Origin: Georgenia satyanarayanai
GTDB taxonomy: Bacteria > Actinomycetota > Actinomycetes > Actinomycetales > Actinomycetaceae
Assembly: GCF_009193135.1 (NCBI RefSeq)
Contig: NZ_VUKC01000005.1
Coordinates: forward strand, 62,001-126,000
Length of the DNA stretch: 64,000 nt
Direction: 5' to 3'
Part shown: one piece after another, positions 42,859 through 52,880 of the stretch
Layout: each line of letters starts with the position of its first letter
Position numbering within the stretch: position 1 is the first letter of the stretch
The notes under the pieces: model-generated
Told to the model about the DNA's origin: nothing
What the model saw: only the letters and a program-made list of their open reading frames with translations
Database searches by the model: none
Made by a program: the position numbers and the translations under genes

Positions 42859-44472
42859 GTGGAACTACGCACCCAGGTCCTCGTCGTCGGCGGCGGGCTC
42901 GGCGGGGTGGCGGGCGCGCTCGGCGCGCTGCGCCACGGCGCGACCGTCATCCTCACCGAGGAGTTCGGCTGGCTCGGTGGCCAGTCCACCTCCCAGGCCG
43001 TCCCGCCGGACGAGCACCCGTGGATCGAGGACTTCGGCTGCACGTCCTCCTACCGCCGCTTCCGCGACGGCATCCGTGACTACTACCGACGCAGCTACCC
43101 GCTCAAGGAGGCCGCGCGCCGCAAGAGCGACCTCAACCCGGGCGCCGGCTGGGTGAGCAAGTTGTGCCACGAGCCCCGCGTGGCCGTTGCCGTCATCGAC
43201 GAGATGCTCGCCCCCTACGTCTCCGGCGGACAGCTGCGCGTCCTCATGCACCGCCGCCCCGTCTCCTGCGAGACCGAGGGCGACGCGATCCGCTCCGTCA
43301 CCCTCGAGGACCTCCGCACGGGCGAGCTCACGACGGTCGGCGCCGAGTACGTCCTCGACGCGACCGAGACCGGTGACCTCCTGCCGCTGTCCGGCACCGA
43401 GTACGTCACCGGCTTCGAGTCCTCCGCCGAGACGGGGGAGCCGAGCGCGCCGGCCGAGGCGCAGCCGGACAACATCCAGGCCGTGTCGGTCTGCTTCGCC
43501 GTCGACCACATCGACGGCGAGGACCACACGATCGAGCGTCCCGCCCAGTACGACCACTGGCGCTCGGTCCGCCCCGACTTCTGGGGCGGGAACCTCCTCA
43601 GCTGGACCGCCCCGCACCCGCGGACCCTGGAGATCACCGAGCGGCACTTCGCGCCCAACCCCGGCGACGAGCCGCTGTCCGTGTTCGCCGACCAGAGCCT
43701 CAACCCCGGTGACGGCAACCTGTGGACCTTCCGCCGCATCGCGGCGAAGGACCTCTTCGAGCCCGGCACCTATCCCAGCGACATCACGCTCGTGAACTGG
43801 CCGAGCATCGACTACTTCGAGGGGCCGGTCATCGACGTCCCCGAGGACGTCGTCGCCGCCCGGCTCGAGGACGCCCGCCAGCTCAGCCTCTCGATGCTCT
43901 ACTGGATGCAGACCGAGGCCCCACGCCCCGACGGCGGGGCCGGCTGGCCCGGGCTGCGCCTGCGCCCGGACGTCATGGGCACCGAGGACGGTCTGGCGAT
44001 GGCCCCCTACCACCGGGAGGGACGCCGCATCCGCGCGCTCGAGACGATCCGGGAGCAGGACGTCTCCCTCGCCGTCCGCGGGGACGCCGGCTCGCGCCGC
44101 TACCCCGACAGCGTCGGCGTGGGCATGTACCGCATCGACCTGCACCCCTCGACCGGGGGCGACAACTACGTCGACGTCGGCTCTGCACCCTTCGAGATCC
44201 CGCTCGGCGCCCTCGTCCCGCAGCGGGTGACCAACCTGCTCGCGGCGGCGAAGAACATCGGCACCACCCACATCACCAACGGCTGCTACCGGCTGCACCC
44301 GGTGGAGTGGAACATCGGGGAGGTCGCGGGCGTGCTCGCTGCCACGTCGATCACCGACCGCACCACCCCGCACCAGGTCCACGGCGACCCCGCCCTCGTG
44401 CACCAGCTGCGCTCTCGCCTCCTCGCCGACGGCGTGGAGCTCCACTGGCCGGACGGCGTCTATGGGTACTGA
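42859..44472 (+). CDS. FAD-dependent oxidoreductase (FAD_oxidored family)
   Basis: 537 aa. N-terminal Rossmann dinucleotide fold VVGGGLGGVAGALGALRHG with the Glu of TEEFGWLGGQSTSQAVPPDE closing the FAD site; DATETGDLLPLSG and the C-terminal NLLAAAKNIGTTHITNGCYRLHP complete the family pattern (PF12831-like). Members often sit in carbohydrate loci and are thought to oxidise sugars or sugar acids; the substrate here is unknown. GTG start with AAAGG upstream. No signal peptide, so it acts in the cytoplasm on an imported compound. Confidence 0.85.
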   Translation: MELRTQVLVVGGGLGGVAGALGALRHGATVILTEEFGWLGGQSTSQAVPPDEHPWIEDFGCTSSYRRFRDGIRDYYRRSYPLKEAARRKSDLNPGAGWVSKLCHEPRVAVAVIDEMLAPYVSGGQLRVLMHRRPVSCETEGDAIRSVTLEDLRTGELTTVGAEYVLDATETGDLLPLSGTEYVTGFESSAETGEPSAPAEAQPDNIQAVSVCFAVDHIDGEDHTIERPAQYDHWRSVRPDFWGGNLLSWTAPHPRTLEITERHFAPNPGDEPLSVFADQSLNPGDGNLWTFRRIAAKDLFEPGTYPSDITLVNWPSIDYFEGPVIDVPEDVVAARLEDARQLSLSMLYWMQTEAPRPDGGAGWPGLRLRPDVMGTEDGLAMAPYHREGRRIRALETIREQDVSLAVRGDAGSRRYPDSVGVGMYRIDLHPSTGGDNYVDVGSAPFEIPLGALVPQRVTNLLAAAKNIGTTHITNGCYRLHPVEWNIGEVAGVLAATSITDRTTPHQVHGDPALVHQLRSRLLADGVELHWPDGVYGY

Positions 44473-44542
44473 CCCGGCACCCGCCCAGCCCCTCCACCGA
44501 CGCCGTCCGGCGCTCGGCACCACCCCTGATGAAGGAGACAAG

Positions 44543-45838
44543 ATGGTTCACCGTCGAACTCTGGTTCCTGCCCTCGCCGTCCTGTGCGTCGGCTCCCTCG
44601 CCGCATGCGGCGGCGACGCCGACGGCGACGGCACGGCCGCCACGCCCGACTCGCCCGTCGACCTTCGGATGACCGTCTGGACCGCCGACGAGAGCCAGCT
44701 CGCGCTCTTCGACGAGATCGCCGCCGACTACGTCGACGAGCACCCGGACACCGTCGCGAGCGTGACCTTCGAGCCGCTGCCCTTCGAGGACTACACGACG
44801 ACACTCACCACCCAGCTGGCGGGCGGCAACGCCCCGGACCTCGCGTGGATCTTCGAGAGCTCGGCACCGGAGTTCGTCGAGAGCGGTGCGCTCACCGACA
44901 TCCGGCCCACCCTCGAGGGCGAGGAGGGCTACCAGTTCGACGACCTCCTCGACTCCGCGCTGTCCCTGTGGTCGGACGGGGACGGCGTCTACGCCTACCC
45001 CTTCTCCAACTCCCCGTTCGTCATGTTCGTCAACACCGACCGTGTCGCGGAGTCCGGGCAGGAGAACCCGGCCGAGCTGCTCGCCGCGGGGGAGTGGACC
45101 TACGACGCCGCCCGCGACATCTCGGCGGCCAGCGCGGAGGAGCTCGGCGGCGCAGGGCTCGTCGTGCGCGACTTCGACTACGCCGGCTGGGGCAACCTCG
45201 CCACGGTGTGGGACGGCTGGGACGCCACGCCGTGGTCCGAGGACGGGACGCAGTGCACCTTCACCGAGCCCGAGATGGTCGAGGCGATGACGTGGTTCCA
45301 CGACGCCGCCTTCGAGCAGGCCGCCATGCCCGGCCCCGGCACGAGCAGCGACTTCTTCGCCGGTGACGTGACGATGACCATCACGCAGATCTCCCGGGCC
45401 GCCTCGCTCGACGGGTCCTTCGAGTGGGACGTCGTCCCGCTGCCCGCCGGCCCCGCCGGCCAGCAGGACGTCATCGGCCAGGCCGGCATCGGCGTCCTCG
45501 CCAACTCCGAGAACCCCGAGATCGCGGCGGACTTCCTCGCCTACTTCACCAGCCCGGAGAGCGCCGAGAAGCTCGCCGCCTACTTCCCGCCGCCGCGGGA
45601 GTCCCTCCTCACCGTCGACGTGCTCGGCGACGCGAACCCGCTGCTGTCGCCCGAGCAGCTCGAGACCGCCGTCATCAGCAGCATCGTCGACGCCCAGGTG
45701 AAGCCGGCCCACCGCAACTTCGCCCAGCTCGACGCCGCGGTCCGCGGCGCCCTCGACGAGCTGTGGAGCCCGTCCGCCGACGTCGAGGCTGTCCTCGGCA
45801 CCGTGTGCTCGGCCATCGAGCCTCTGCTCGAGAACTGA
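44543..45838 (+). CDS. Carbohydrate ABC importer substrate-binding lipoprotein
   Basis: 431 aa, family 1 (MalE-like, CUT1) binding protein. Signal peptide with lipobox SLAAC, then a short acidic linker. Fold landmarks are LTTQLAGGNAPDLAWIFES, GVYAYPFSNSPFVMFVNTD and a hinge around GQAGIGVLANSENPEIAADFLAYF. Aromatic residues (WGNLATVWDGWDATPW) suggest a sugar-stacking pocket. SD GAAGGAG seven bases before ATG. Its TGA overlaps the next ATG by one base. Confidence 0.92.
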   Translation: MVHRRTLVPALAVLCVGSLAACGGDADGDGTAATPDSPVDLRMTVWTADESQLALFDEIAADYVDEHPDTVASVTFEPLPFEDYTTTLTTQLAGGNAPDLAWIFESSAPEFVESGALTDIRPTLEGEEGYQFDDLLDSALSLWSDGDGVYAYPFSNSPFVMFVNTDRVAESGQENPAELLAAGEWTYDAARDISAASAEELGGAGLVVRDFDYAGWGNLATVWDGWDATPWSEDGTQCTFTEPEMVEAMTWFHDAAFEQAAMPGPGTSSDFFAGDVTMTITQISRAASLDGSFEWDVVPLPAGPAGQQDVIGQAGIGVLANSENPEIAADFLAYFTSPESAEKLAAYFPPPRESLLTVDVLGDANPLLSPEQLETAVISSIVDAQVKPAHRNFAQLDAAVRGALDELWSPSADVEAVLGTVCSAIEPLLEN

Positions 45839-46758
45839 TGGCCGTCCTCACCGGCACCCGGGCGGGCCGGCCGCGCCGGTCCGCCTGGCGGCGGCGCGAC
45901 GCCGCCTGGGGCTACGCCTTCACCGCCCCCGTCATCGCGGGCAGTCTCCTGTTCGTCGTCGGGCCGCTGATCGCGGTGATCTGGTACTCGCTGCACGAGT
46001 GGAACGTCCTGGCGAACACCTTCACGTTCGCTGGCGCCGCCAACTACGAGCGGATGCTGCAGGACCAGGCGCTGCGCGACTCGCTCGTCGCGAGCCTCTG
46101 GTTCTCCGTCGGGGTCGTCGTGCTCAACATCAGCCTGGCGCTCGGCCTGGCGGTGCTCCTCAACCAGAAGCTGCCGGGGACGACCTTCTTCCGGGTCGCC
46201 TTCTTCTCACCGGTCGTCGTCTCCCTCGTCGCGTGGACGATCGTGTGGGGCTTCCTCCTCCAGGCCGACGGCGGGATCAACTCCGCGCTCGGCTCCGTCG
46301 GGGTGGACGGGCCGAACTGGCTGCGGGGCAGCGTGACGGCGATGGTCGCCGTCGTCGTCGTCCAAGTCTTCAAGAACGTCGGCCTCAACATGATCCTCTT
46401 CCTCTCCGCCCTCCAGGGCGTGCCGGAAGAGATCCAGGAGGCCGCGACCCTCGACGGTGCAGGCCCGTGGCGGCGCTTCCGCTCGATCGTCCTGCCGATG
46501 ATCTCCCCGACGCTCCTGCTCGTCTCGATCCTCACGATCGTCGGCTCGCTGGAGACCTTCGCGCTCATCGACGTCCTCACCAAGGGCGGGCCGGGGAACA
46601 CGACGACGGTGCTCGTCTACTACCTCTACCGCCAGGCCTTCGAGTTCAACCAGTTCGGCTACGCCAGTGCCGTCGCCGTCCTGCTCTTCGTCATCGTCCT
46701 GGCCCTCACGCTCGTGCAGTGGCAGACGAGAAAGCGGTGGGTGTTCCATGAAGTCTGA
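45838..46758 (+). CDS. Carbohydrate ABC importer permease 1 (MalF-like)
   Basis: 306 aa with six membrane helices. Starts WGYAFTAPVIAGSLLFVVGPLIAVIWYSLHEW, typical of CUT1 permeases. The EAA loop EEIQEAATLDGAGPWRRFRSIVLPMISPTL contacts the ATPase. TKGGPGNTTTVLVYYLYRQAFE is a family signature near the end. Start codon overlaps the binding-protein stop by one base. Confidence 0.93.
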   Translation: MAVLTGTRAGRPRRSAWRRRDAAWGYAFTAPVIAGSLLFVVGPLIAVIWYSLHEWNVLANTFTFAGAANYERMLQDQALRDSLVASLWFSVGVVVLNISLALGLAVLLNQKLPGTTFFRVAFFSPVVVSLVAWTIVWGFLLQADGGINSALGSVGVDGPNWLRGSVTAMVAVVVVQVFKNVGLNMILFLSALQGVPEEIQEAATLDGAGPWRRFRSIVLPMISPTLLLVSILTIVGSLETFALIDVLTKGGPGNTTTVLVYYLYRQAFEFNQFGYASAVAVLLFVIVLALTLVQWQTRKRWVFHEV

Positions 46759-47662
46759 CCTGGTCGACCAGGCCGTCGGCGAGACGACCTTCGCGCCCCC
46801 GCCCGACGCGACGCCACGACGGCCGCGGCCCCGACGCCGCCCCTGGCGCTGGGTGCTCGTCGTCGTCATGGCTCTGGCGTGCGTCCCCTTCCTCTTCCCC
46901 ACGTGGTGGATGGCGACGTCGAGCATGAAGACGACGAGCGAGATCCTGCGGGTGCCGCCCACCCTGTGGCCGACCAGCCCCTCGCTCGAGCCCTACCGGC
47001 AGGTCTTCGAGCTGCAGCCCTTCGCGCAGCAGTACTGGAACAGCCTGTACATCGCGCTGCTCGTCACCCTGGGGACGATCCTCTTCTCCTCGATGGCGGG
47101 CTACGCCTTCGCCCGGGTGCGCTTCCCGGGGGCGAACTTCCTGTTCGTCCTCGTCCTCGTGGGGCTGCTCGTGCCGATCGAGGTGACGATCGTGCCGCTG
47201 TTCCGGATGGTCAACGCCATGGGACTCATCGACACGCACTGGCCACTCGTGGTCATCCCGATCCTCGGGGCGCCGAGCGTGCTCGCCACCTTCATCATGC
47301 GCCAGTTCTTCCTCGCCCTGCCGGCCGAGCTGGAGGAGGCGGGCCGGATGGACGGGCTCACCCGGTTCGGGATCTTCTGGCGGATCGCCTTCCCGCTCGC
47401 CCGCCCGGCCGTGGCCGCTGTCGCGATCTTCATGTTCCTCAAGTCCTGGAACATGTACCTCGAGCCGATCGTCTTCCTCTCCAGCCGAGAGAACTTCACC
47501 CTGCCGCAGGCGCTGACGCAGTACGTCGACGCGTACGGCGGCCCGATCTGGAACGTCCAGCTCGCGGCGACGACCCTCACGGTCGTGCCCGTGCTCGTCG
47601 TCTTCATCTTCGCTCAACGCCAGTTCATCCAGGGGCTGGCCCAGACCGGCCTCAAGGGCTGA
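46748..47662 (+). CDS. Carbohydrate ABC importer permease 2 (MalG-like)
   Basis: 304 aa with six helices after a basic, Pro-rich N-terminus (PRRPRPRRRPWRW). EAA loop: ELEEAGRMDGLTRFGIFWRIAFPLARPAV. FMFLKSWNMYLEPIVFLSS and the C-terminal FAQRQFIQGLAQTGLKG are typical. It overlaps the first permease by 11 bases. No ATPase gene follows, so a shared multi-sugar ATPase (MsiK type) encoded elsewhere is expected. Confidence 0.93.
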   Translation: MKSDLVDQAVGETTFAPPPDATPRRPRPRRRPWRWVLVVVMALACVPFLFPTWWMATSSMKTTSEILRVPPTLWPTSPSLEPYRQVFELQPFAQQYWNSLYIALLVTLGTILFSSMAGYAFARVRFPGANFLFVLVLVGLLVPIEVTIVPLFRMVNAMGLIDTHWPLVVIPILGAPSVLATFIMRQFFLALPAELEEAGRMDGLTRFGIFWRIAFPLARPAVAAVAIFMFLKSWNMYLEPIVFLSSRENFTLPQALTQYVDAYGGPIWNVQLAATTLTVVPVLVVFIFAQRQFIQGLAQTGLKG

Positions 47663-47701
47663 CCCCTTCCCGCCTTCCGAATCACGACGCTGTGAGGACC
47701 C

Positions 47702-49627
47702 ATGACCGACCGACCCACCCGCCGCGGCACCGCTGCGCTCGCCACTGCCGCGCTCGCGACGGCCCTGCTCGCCGCGCCCGCCACCGCCGACGTGGCCGAC
47801 GACGACCCCAGGCTCGTCGTCGTGCCGCTCGACGACCGCCCCGCCAACGTCTACTTCCCGACGATGACGGCGGCCAGCGCCGACGTCGACGTCGTCCTGC
47901 CGCCCGAGGACCTCGTCGGCACCTTCACCACGCCCGGTGACGGTGACGCCGTCGGGCAGTGGCTGCTCGACCAGGACGACGCCGACGGCTTCGTCGTGTC
48001 GGTGAGCATGCTCGCCTACGGCGGGCTCATCGCCTCGCGGACCGGCGTCGCCGCCACGGCGGCGGAGGCGCGCGAGCGCGTGTCGGTGCTCCGGGAGCTG
48101 CGCGAGCAGCGCCCGGGCACCCCGATCTACGTCTACGACACGATCCAGCGGTTGGCGCTCTCTGCTCTGGGAGAGAACGCCGAGCTGTACTACACGCTCA
48201 TCCAGCAGTGGGCGATCCTCACCGACCGGGTGGAGAACCTCGGGCACGAGGAGCTGCGCGGTGACCTCGAGGAGGTCCGCGCGCAGATCCCTGACGACGT
48301 CCTCGCCGACTACGTGGCCGCGCGCGAGCGCAACCACGAGGTCAACCTCATGCTCGTCGAGTGGGCCGCCGAGGGCGTCGTCGACCACCTCGTGCTCGCG
48401 CAGGACGACGCCGCGCCCTACGGCCTGCACCGCGCCGAGCGCGAGCAGCTGCGCGCACTCGTGGAGGAGCTCGGCGCGCAGGACACCGTGCAGATCTTCC
48501 CGGGCGCCGACGAGGTCGACGCCACCCTCGTGAGCCGCTTCGTCCAGGGGCTCAACGGCACCAGCCCGGCCGTGGCGGTCGAGTACTCCGGCATCGACGG
48601 CGCCGACTGGGTCGCGCCGTTCGAGGACACGAGCTACGCGGAGAACATCGAGCGGCACGTCGTGGCGGCCGGGGGGACGGTCGTGGCGCAGGAGCCCGAC
48701 ATCTGGCTCCTGGTCAACACCCCCTCCGCCGACGACGGCGACCGGGCGACCGACCTGGACGCCTTCGTCGCCCGGGTGGCCGAGCTCGAGGAAGCGGGGG
48801 AGGACGTCATCGTCCTCGACGCGCTCGAGGTCAACCGGGCGGAGCGGGCGCTGACCGACCGGCTCGAGGAGTCGGTGGAGATCGCCTCGCTGCTGTCCTA
48901 CTCGGCGTGGAACACGGCCGGCAACGCCCTCGGCATTGCGACGGGGCACGGCTTCGCGCGGTGGTCCTACCTCGAGGCAGGATCCGTGGGGGACTCCGTC
49001 GAGGAGCTCGTCGAGCAGGCCGAGGTGCACGTGAGCTACCTGCTCCACCGCTTCGTCCTCGACGACCGGTGGAAGAACGACGTCCAGACCGCTGCCTACG
49101 CCGAGGCGCAGGAGCGCGGGTGGAACGTCTTCGGCCTCACCGAGGAGCAGACCGAGGTGATGGAGGCCTTCGTCGTCGAGCGTCTTGTGCCGCTGACCGA
49201 GGAGTTCCACGCCGAGCACTTCGCCGGGCGCACCGCCGTGCTGGCCCCCGGCGCCGCGGACGCGACGATCGGAGAGCTCGTCTCCACGCACGTCGCGCTG
49301 CCGTGGCCGCGGCTGTTCGAGGCGGAGCTGGAGCCCCAGGTGCGGCTGGTCGCACCGGAGCCGGAGCCGGAGCCCACCGAGCCGACCGGTGAGCCGACGG
49401 AGGAGCCCACCGACGACCCGAGCGGGGAGCCGACGGCACCGGCACCCACCGAGCCCGGGACCGGGCCGGGCGGGACGGCGGCACCGTCCGCGCCGTCGTC
49501 GCCGTCCACGGATCGCCTGCCGGCGACGGGAGCGGCCACCTCCGCCGCGGCCGGGCTGGTCGGGGCGCTCCTCCTCGGGGGAGCGACGCTCCTCCTCGTG
49601 CGCCGGCGGTCCGCGCTCACCCGCTGA
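47702..49627 (+). CDS. Wall-anchored DUF4127 protein
   Basis: 641 aa. Signal peptide (RRGTAALATAALATALLAAPATADV), then the DUF4127 domain starting RLVVVPLDDRPANVYFP and covering about 35-545 (LAYGGLIASRTG, YDTIQRLALSA, LVLAQDDAAPYGLHRAER, ALEVNRAERALTDRL, SAWNTAGNALGIATGHGFARW). A Glu/Pro/Thr linker leads to LPATG (about 606), a hydrophobic helix and RRR: a sortase sorting signal. Many DUF4127 proteins lack this anchor. It follows the sugar permeases by 39 bases, so it may act on the same glycan outside the cell. Catalysis unproven. Confidence 0.85.
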   Translation: MTDRPTRRGTAALATAALATALLAAPATADVADDDPRLVVVPLDDRPANVYFPTMTAASADVDVVLPPEDLVGTFTTPGDGDAVGQWLLDQDDADGFVVSVSMLAYGGLIASRTGVAATAAEARERVSVLRELREQRPGTPIYVYDTIQRLALSALGENAELYYTLIQQWAILTDRVENLGHEELRGDLEEVRAQIPDDVLADYVAARERNHEVNLMLVEWAAEGVVDHLVLAQDDAAPYGLHRAEREQLRALVEELGAQDTVQIFPGADEVDATLVSRFVQGLNGTSPAVAVEYSGIDGADWVAPFEDTSYAENIERHVVAAGGTVVAQEPDIWLLVNTPSADDGDRATDLDAFVARVAELEEAGEDVIVLDALEVNRAERALTDRLEESVEIASLLSYSAWNTAGNALGIATGHGFARWSYLEAGSVGDSVEELVEQAEVHVSYLLHRFVLDDRWKNDVQTAAYAEAQERGWNVFGLTEEQTEVMEAFVVERLVPLTEEFHAEHFAGRTAVLAPGAADATIGELVSTHVALPWPRLFEAELEPQVRLVAPEPEPEPTEPTGEPTEEPTDDPSGEPTAPAPTEPGTGPGGTAAPSAPSSPSTDRLPATGAATSAAAGLVGALLLGGATLLLVRRRSALTR

Positions 49628-49687
49628 CCTCGCTCGTCGTCCCTCGGCGCACGTCGGCGGGCAGCGAGCCCGGCACACCGTGGACCC

Positions 49688-49747
49688 CGCTGCTGATCCT
49701 GCTCCGGGCGGCTGAGACGTCAGCCGCGCCGAGCAGGATCAGCAGCG
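49688..49747. repeat. Intergenic palindrome, copy 3 of a three-member family
   Basis: Seventeen-base arms (49688-49704 and 49731-49747, CGCTGCTGATCCTGCTC and its complement) enclose GCGGCTGA-GACG-TCAGCCGC (49708-49727). Outer CGCTGC and inner GCGGCTGA match copies at 27969 and 30080, while the middle of the arms differs completely yet still pairs. It lies between the convergent DUF4127 gene and hemL. Confidence 0.75.
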
Positions 49748-49774
49748 CGGAGGACCCGGCTGTCGGCGGCGGGT

Positions 49775-51118
49775 CTAGGCCGGCCGGGCGGCGGCAGCGG
49801 CCTTCGCAGCCGCGGGCAGGGCGTCGAGGACGCGGCTGACGGCGGCGTCGTCGTGCGCGGCGGAGAGGAACCACGCCTCGAAGACCGACGGCGGCAGGGC
49901 GACCCCGGCGTCGAGCATCGCGTGGAAGAACGGCGGGAAGCGGAAGGCGTCCTGCGCCTGGACGGCGGCGTAGTCCCGCACCGGCGCGGCGGCCGCCGCC
50001 TCGCCGAAGAAGACCGAGAACAGGCTGCCGGCCCGCTGGACCCGGTGGGGGACACCCTCGGCGTCGAGCGCGGCGCCCACGGCGTCGGCGACGGCACCGG
50101 CCGCCGAGTCCACCCGCGCGTAGACCGCGTCGTCGGCGAGCCGCAGGGTCGCCAGGCCGGCCGCCGTCCCCAGCGGGTTCCCCGAGAGCGTGCCCGCCTG
50201 GTAGACCGGGCCGAGGGGGCTGAGGAGGTCCATGAGCTCGGCCCGCCCGCCGACCGCGGCGAGCGGCATCCCGCCGCCGACGACCTTGCCGAAGGTAACG
50301 AGGTCCGGCTCCCAGGCGCGCGTGCCGCCGTCGCCGGCGGAGGCGCGCTCCAGGCCCCACCAGCCGGAGCGGTGGACGCGGAAGCCGGTGAGCACCTCGT
50401 CGAGGATGAGCAGCGCCCCGTGGGCCTCGGTCATCTGCCGCAGCAGCCCGTTGAAGCCGGCCTCGGGCGGCACGACGCCCATGTTGGCGGGGGCCGCCTC
50501 GGTGATGACCGCGGCGATCTCGTGCCCGCGCGCGGCGAAGACCTCGGTGAGCGCGGGGGCGTCGTTGTAGGGCAGGACGATTGTCTGGGCCGTCGTCGCC
50601 GCCGTCACCCCGGCCGACCCGGGCATGCCGAAGGTCGCCACCCCGGAGCCCGCCTCGGCGAGGAGCGCGTCGACGTGCCCGTGGTAGTGGCCGGCGAACT
50701 TCACGACGAGGTCGCGCCCCGTCGCCCCGCGGGCGAGCCGGATCGCCGTCATCGTCGCCTCGGTCCCGGTCGAGACGAGGCGCACCCGCTGGGCCGGGGG
50801 CACGCGCTCACGGATCACCTCGGCCAGCTCCACCTCCGCGACCGTCGGCGCCCCGAAGGACAGCCCGCGCGCCGCCGCCTGCTGGACGGCGTCGACGACC
50901 TCCGGGTGCGCGTGGCCGAGCAGCCCCGGCCCCCACGACATGACGAGGTCGACGTACTCGCGCCCCGCGACGTCGGTGACGTGCGGGCCGCGTGCGGCGG
51001 CGACGAAGCGGGGCACCCCGCCCACCGAGCCGTAGGCGCGCACCGGGGAGCTCACCCCGCCGGGGATGACGGCGCGCGCGGAGCTGAAGATCTCGTCCAT
51101 CGGGTCGGTGGGCAGCAT
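49775..51118 (-). CDS. hemL: Glutamate-1-semialdehyde 2,1-aminomutase
   Basis: 447 aa PLP enzyme making 5-aminolevulinate, second step of the C5 heme route. [53 protein letters not shown] and the PLP Lys in [18 protein letters not shown] are all intact; the N-terminus [17 protein letters not shown] is typical of HemL. AAAGGA is a clear SD. Last gene of the leftward hem operon, 23 bases after hemB. Confidence 0.96.
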   Translation of the reverse strand: MLPTDPMDEIFSSARAVIPGGVSSPVRAYGSVGGVPRFVAAARGPHVTDVAGREYVDLVMSWGPGLLGHAHPEVVDAVQQAAARGLSFGAPTVAEVELAEVIRERVPPAQRVRLVSTGTEATMTAIRLARGATGRDLVVKFAGHYHGHVDALLAEAGSGVATFGMPGSAGVTAATTAQTIVLPYNDAPALTEVFAARGHEIAAVITEAAPANMGVVPPEAGFNGLLRQMTEAHGALLILDEVLTGFRVHRSGWWGLERASAGDGGTRAWEPDLVTFGKVVGGGMPLAAVGGRAELMDLLSPLGPVYQAGTLSGNPLGTAAGLATLRLADDAVYARVDSAAGAVADAVGAALDAEGVPHRVQRAGSLFSVFFGEAAAAAPVRDYAAVQAQDAFRFPPFFHAMLDAGVALPPSVFEAWFLSAAHDDAAVSRVLDALPAAAKAAAAARPA

Positions 51119-51141
51119 CGGGTTCCTTTGCGGGTGGGTGG

Positions 51142-52122
51142 TCAGCGCAGCCAGCCGGCGACCTCGGTCGCCCAGTACGTGAGGGTCAGGTCCGCGCCGG
51201 CGCGGCGGATGCCGAGCAGGGACTCCTCGATCGCGCGGCGCCGGTCGATCCAGCCCTGCGCCGCCGCGGCCTCGATCATCGCGTACTCCCCGGACACCTG
51301 GTAGGCGGCGACGGGCACGGGGGAGTGGGCGGCGACGTCGGACAGGACGTCGAGGTAGCTCATCGCGGGCTTGACCATGACGACGTCGGCGCCCTCGGCG
51401 AGGTCGAGCGTCGCCTCGCGCAGCCCCTCGCGGCGGTTGCCGGCGTCCATCTGGTAGGTACGGCGGTCACCCTGGAGCGCGGAGTCGACCGCGTCGCGGA
51501 AGGGCCCGTAGAAGGCCGAGGCGTACTTCGCGGAGTAGGCGAGGACCGCGACGTCGGTGTGCCCCGCGCCGTCGAGCGCGGCCCGCACCGCCGCGGTCTG
51601 CCCGTCCATCATCCCGGACAGCCCGAGCAGGTGGGCGCCGGTCTCCGCCTGCGCGAGGGCCATCTCGGCGTAGCGGTCGAGGGTCGCGTCGTTGTCGACG
51701 GTGCCGTCGGCGGTGAGCACGCCGCAGTGGCCGTGGTCGGTGAACTCGTCCAGGCACAGGTCGGACATGACGACGACGGCGTCCCCCACCTCCTCGACGA
51801 GCGCGCGCAGGCCGGCGTTGAGGATCCCGCCGGGGTCCGTGGCGCAGGACCCGACGGCGTCACGCGTGGCCGGGACGCCGAAGAGCATGAGCCCGCCGAC
51901 CCCGGCCTCGGCGGCCTCGACCGCCGCGCGCCGCAGGGAGTCCATCGAGTGCTGGACGACACCCGGCATCGACGCGATCGGCGCGGGCTCCGCCTGGCCC
52001 TCCTTGACGAACATCGGCAGGACGAGGTCCGCGGCGTGCAGGCGGGTCTCCGCGACGAGCCGTCGCATCGCGGGGCTGCGGCGCAGGCGGCGCGGGCGGG
52101 CGGCGGGGAACTGGTGCGTCAT
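51142..52122 (-). CDS. hemB: Delta-aminolevulinic acid dehydratase (porphobilinogen synthase)
   Basis: 326 aa; condenses two 5-aminolevulinate to porphobilinogen. Schiff-base Lys residues are in [15 protein letters not shown] and [11 protein letters not shown]. The metal loop reads [15 protein letters not shown]: compared with the three-Cys zinc type (CxCxEYTxHGHCG) the middle Cys is Asp, a mixed site. The ATG overlaps the hemD stop by four bases. [11 protein letters not shown] carries the usual early Arg/Gly region in altered form. Confidence 0.96.
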   Translation of the reverse strand: MTHQFPAARPRRLRRSPAMRRLVAETRLHAADLVLPMFVKEGQAEPAPIASMPGVVQHSMDSLRRAAVEAAEAGVGGLMLFGVPATRDAVGSCATDPGGILNAGLRALVEEVGDAVVVMSDLCLDEFTDHGHCGVLTADGTVDNDATLDRYAEMALAQAETGAHLLGLSGMMDGQTAAVRAALDGAGHTDVAVLAYSAKYASAFYGPFRDAVDSALQGDRRTYQMDAGNRREGLREATLDLAEGADVVMVKPAMSYLDVLSDVAAHSPVPVAAYQVSGEYAMIEAAAAQGWIDRRRAIEESLLGIRRAGADLTLTYWATEVAGWLR

Positions 52123-52880
52123 GGGCGGGCTCCGGTGGTGAGGGCGTGCGCCGCGGCGGCGAGCAGGCCGGCGGTGGTCTGGTGGTCGGCGACGGCGTGC
52201 ACCGGGAGCCCCGCGCGGCGGGCGGCGTCGGCGGTGCTCGCGCCGATCGCGCACAGCCGGGCGGGCACGGTGGTGCCGTAGAGGGCGGCGAAGGCGCTCG
52301 CGGTGCTCCCCGACGTGAGGACGACGACGTCGACGCCTCCGCCGTCGAGCATCGCGGCGACCGCGGGGTCGGGCTCCGTCACCGGCAGCGTCCGGTAGGC
52401 GACGACGTCCCGCACGTCCCAGCCGCGCTCCCGCAGGCCCGCGACGAGGGTGGGGGCGGCGATCTCCGAGCGGGGCACGAGGACGGTGCCGGTGCCCGCG
52501 GGCCAGACGGCGAGGAGGTCGGTGGCGCTCGAGCGCGCCGGCGGGACGAGGTCCGCCTCGACGCCGTGCGCGGCGAGGGCGGCGCCGGTCGCCCGGCCGA
52601 CGACGGCGACGCGCGGGCGGGCGAGCAGCTGCGCCGTCGTCGTCCCCAGGGCCGCCGCGCGCTCGGCGAGGACGGCGACGGTGGTGGCGCTGGTGAGGGC
52701 GACCCAGTCGGCGGTGCCGGCGTCGCGGAGGGCGGCGTCGAGCGCGTCGGTGGGGGTGATCGTCTCGTGGCGGATGAGGTCGGCGGTGACGGTGCGGGCG
52801 CCCTGCTCCGCGGCGGCGCGGGCGAGGCGGTCGGCGGCGTCGGTGCTGGGCAGGAGCAGGGTGCGGCCGGCCAGGCTCAC
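52119..52880 (-). CDS. hemD: Uroporphyrinogen-III synthase
   Basis: 253 aa, two-lobed enzyme cyclising hydroxymethylbilane with inversion of ring D. The sequence is variable as usual, but the [17 protein letters not shown] and [20 protein letters not shown] pair, [22 protein letters not shown] and the end [17 protein letters not shown] fit HemD. GTG start overlapping the hemC stop by four bases; gene order hemC-hemD-hemB supports the call. Confidence 0.9.
   Translation of the reverse strand: MSLAGRTLLLPSTDAADRLARAAAEQGARTVTADLIRHETITPTDALDAALRDAGTADWVALTSATTVAVLAERAAALGTTTAQLLARPRVAVVGRATGAALAAHGVEADLVPPARSSATDLLAVWPAGTGTVLVPRSEIAAPTLVAGLRERGWDVRDVVAYRTLPVTEPDPAVAAMLDGGGVDVVVLTSGSTASAFAALYGTTVPARLCAIGASTADAARRAGLPVHAVADHQTTAGLLAAAAHALTTGARP

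Noticed and set aside
46706-49678. 990-codon minus-strand frame across the permease and DUF4127 genes.
   Set aside because: Low-complexity Arg/Gly/Asp composition and complete overlap with well-supported genes.
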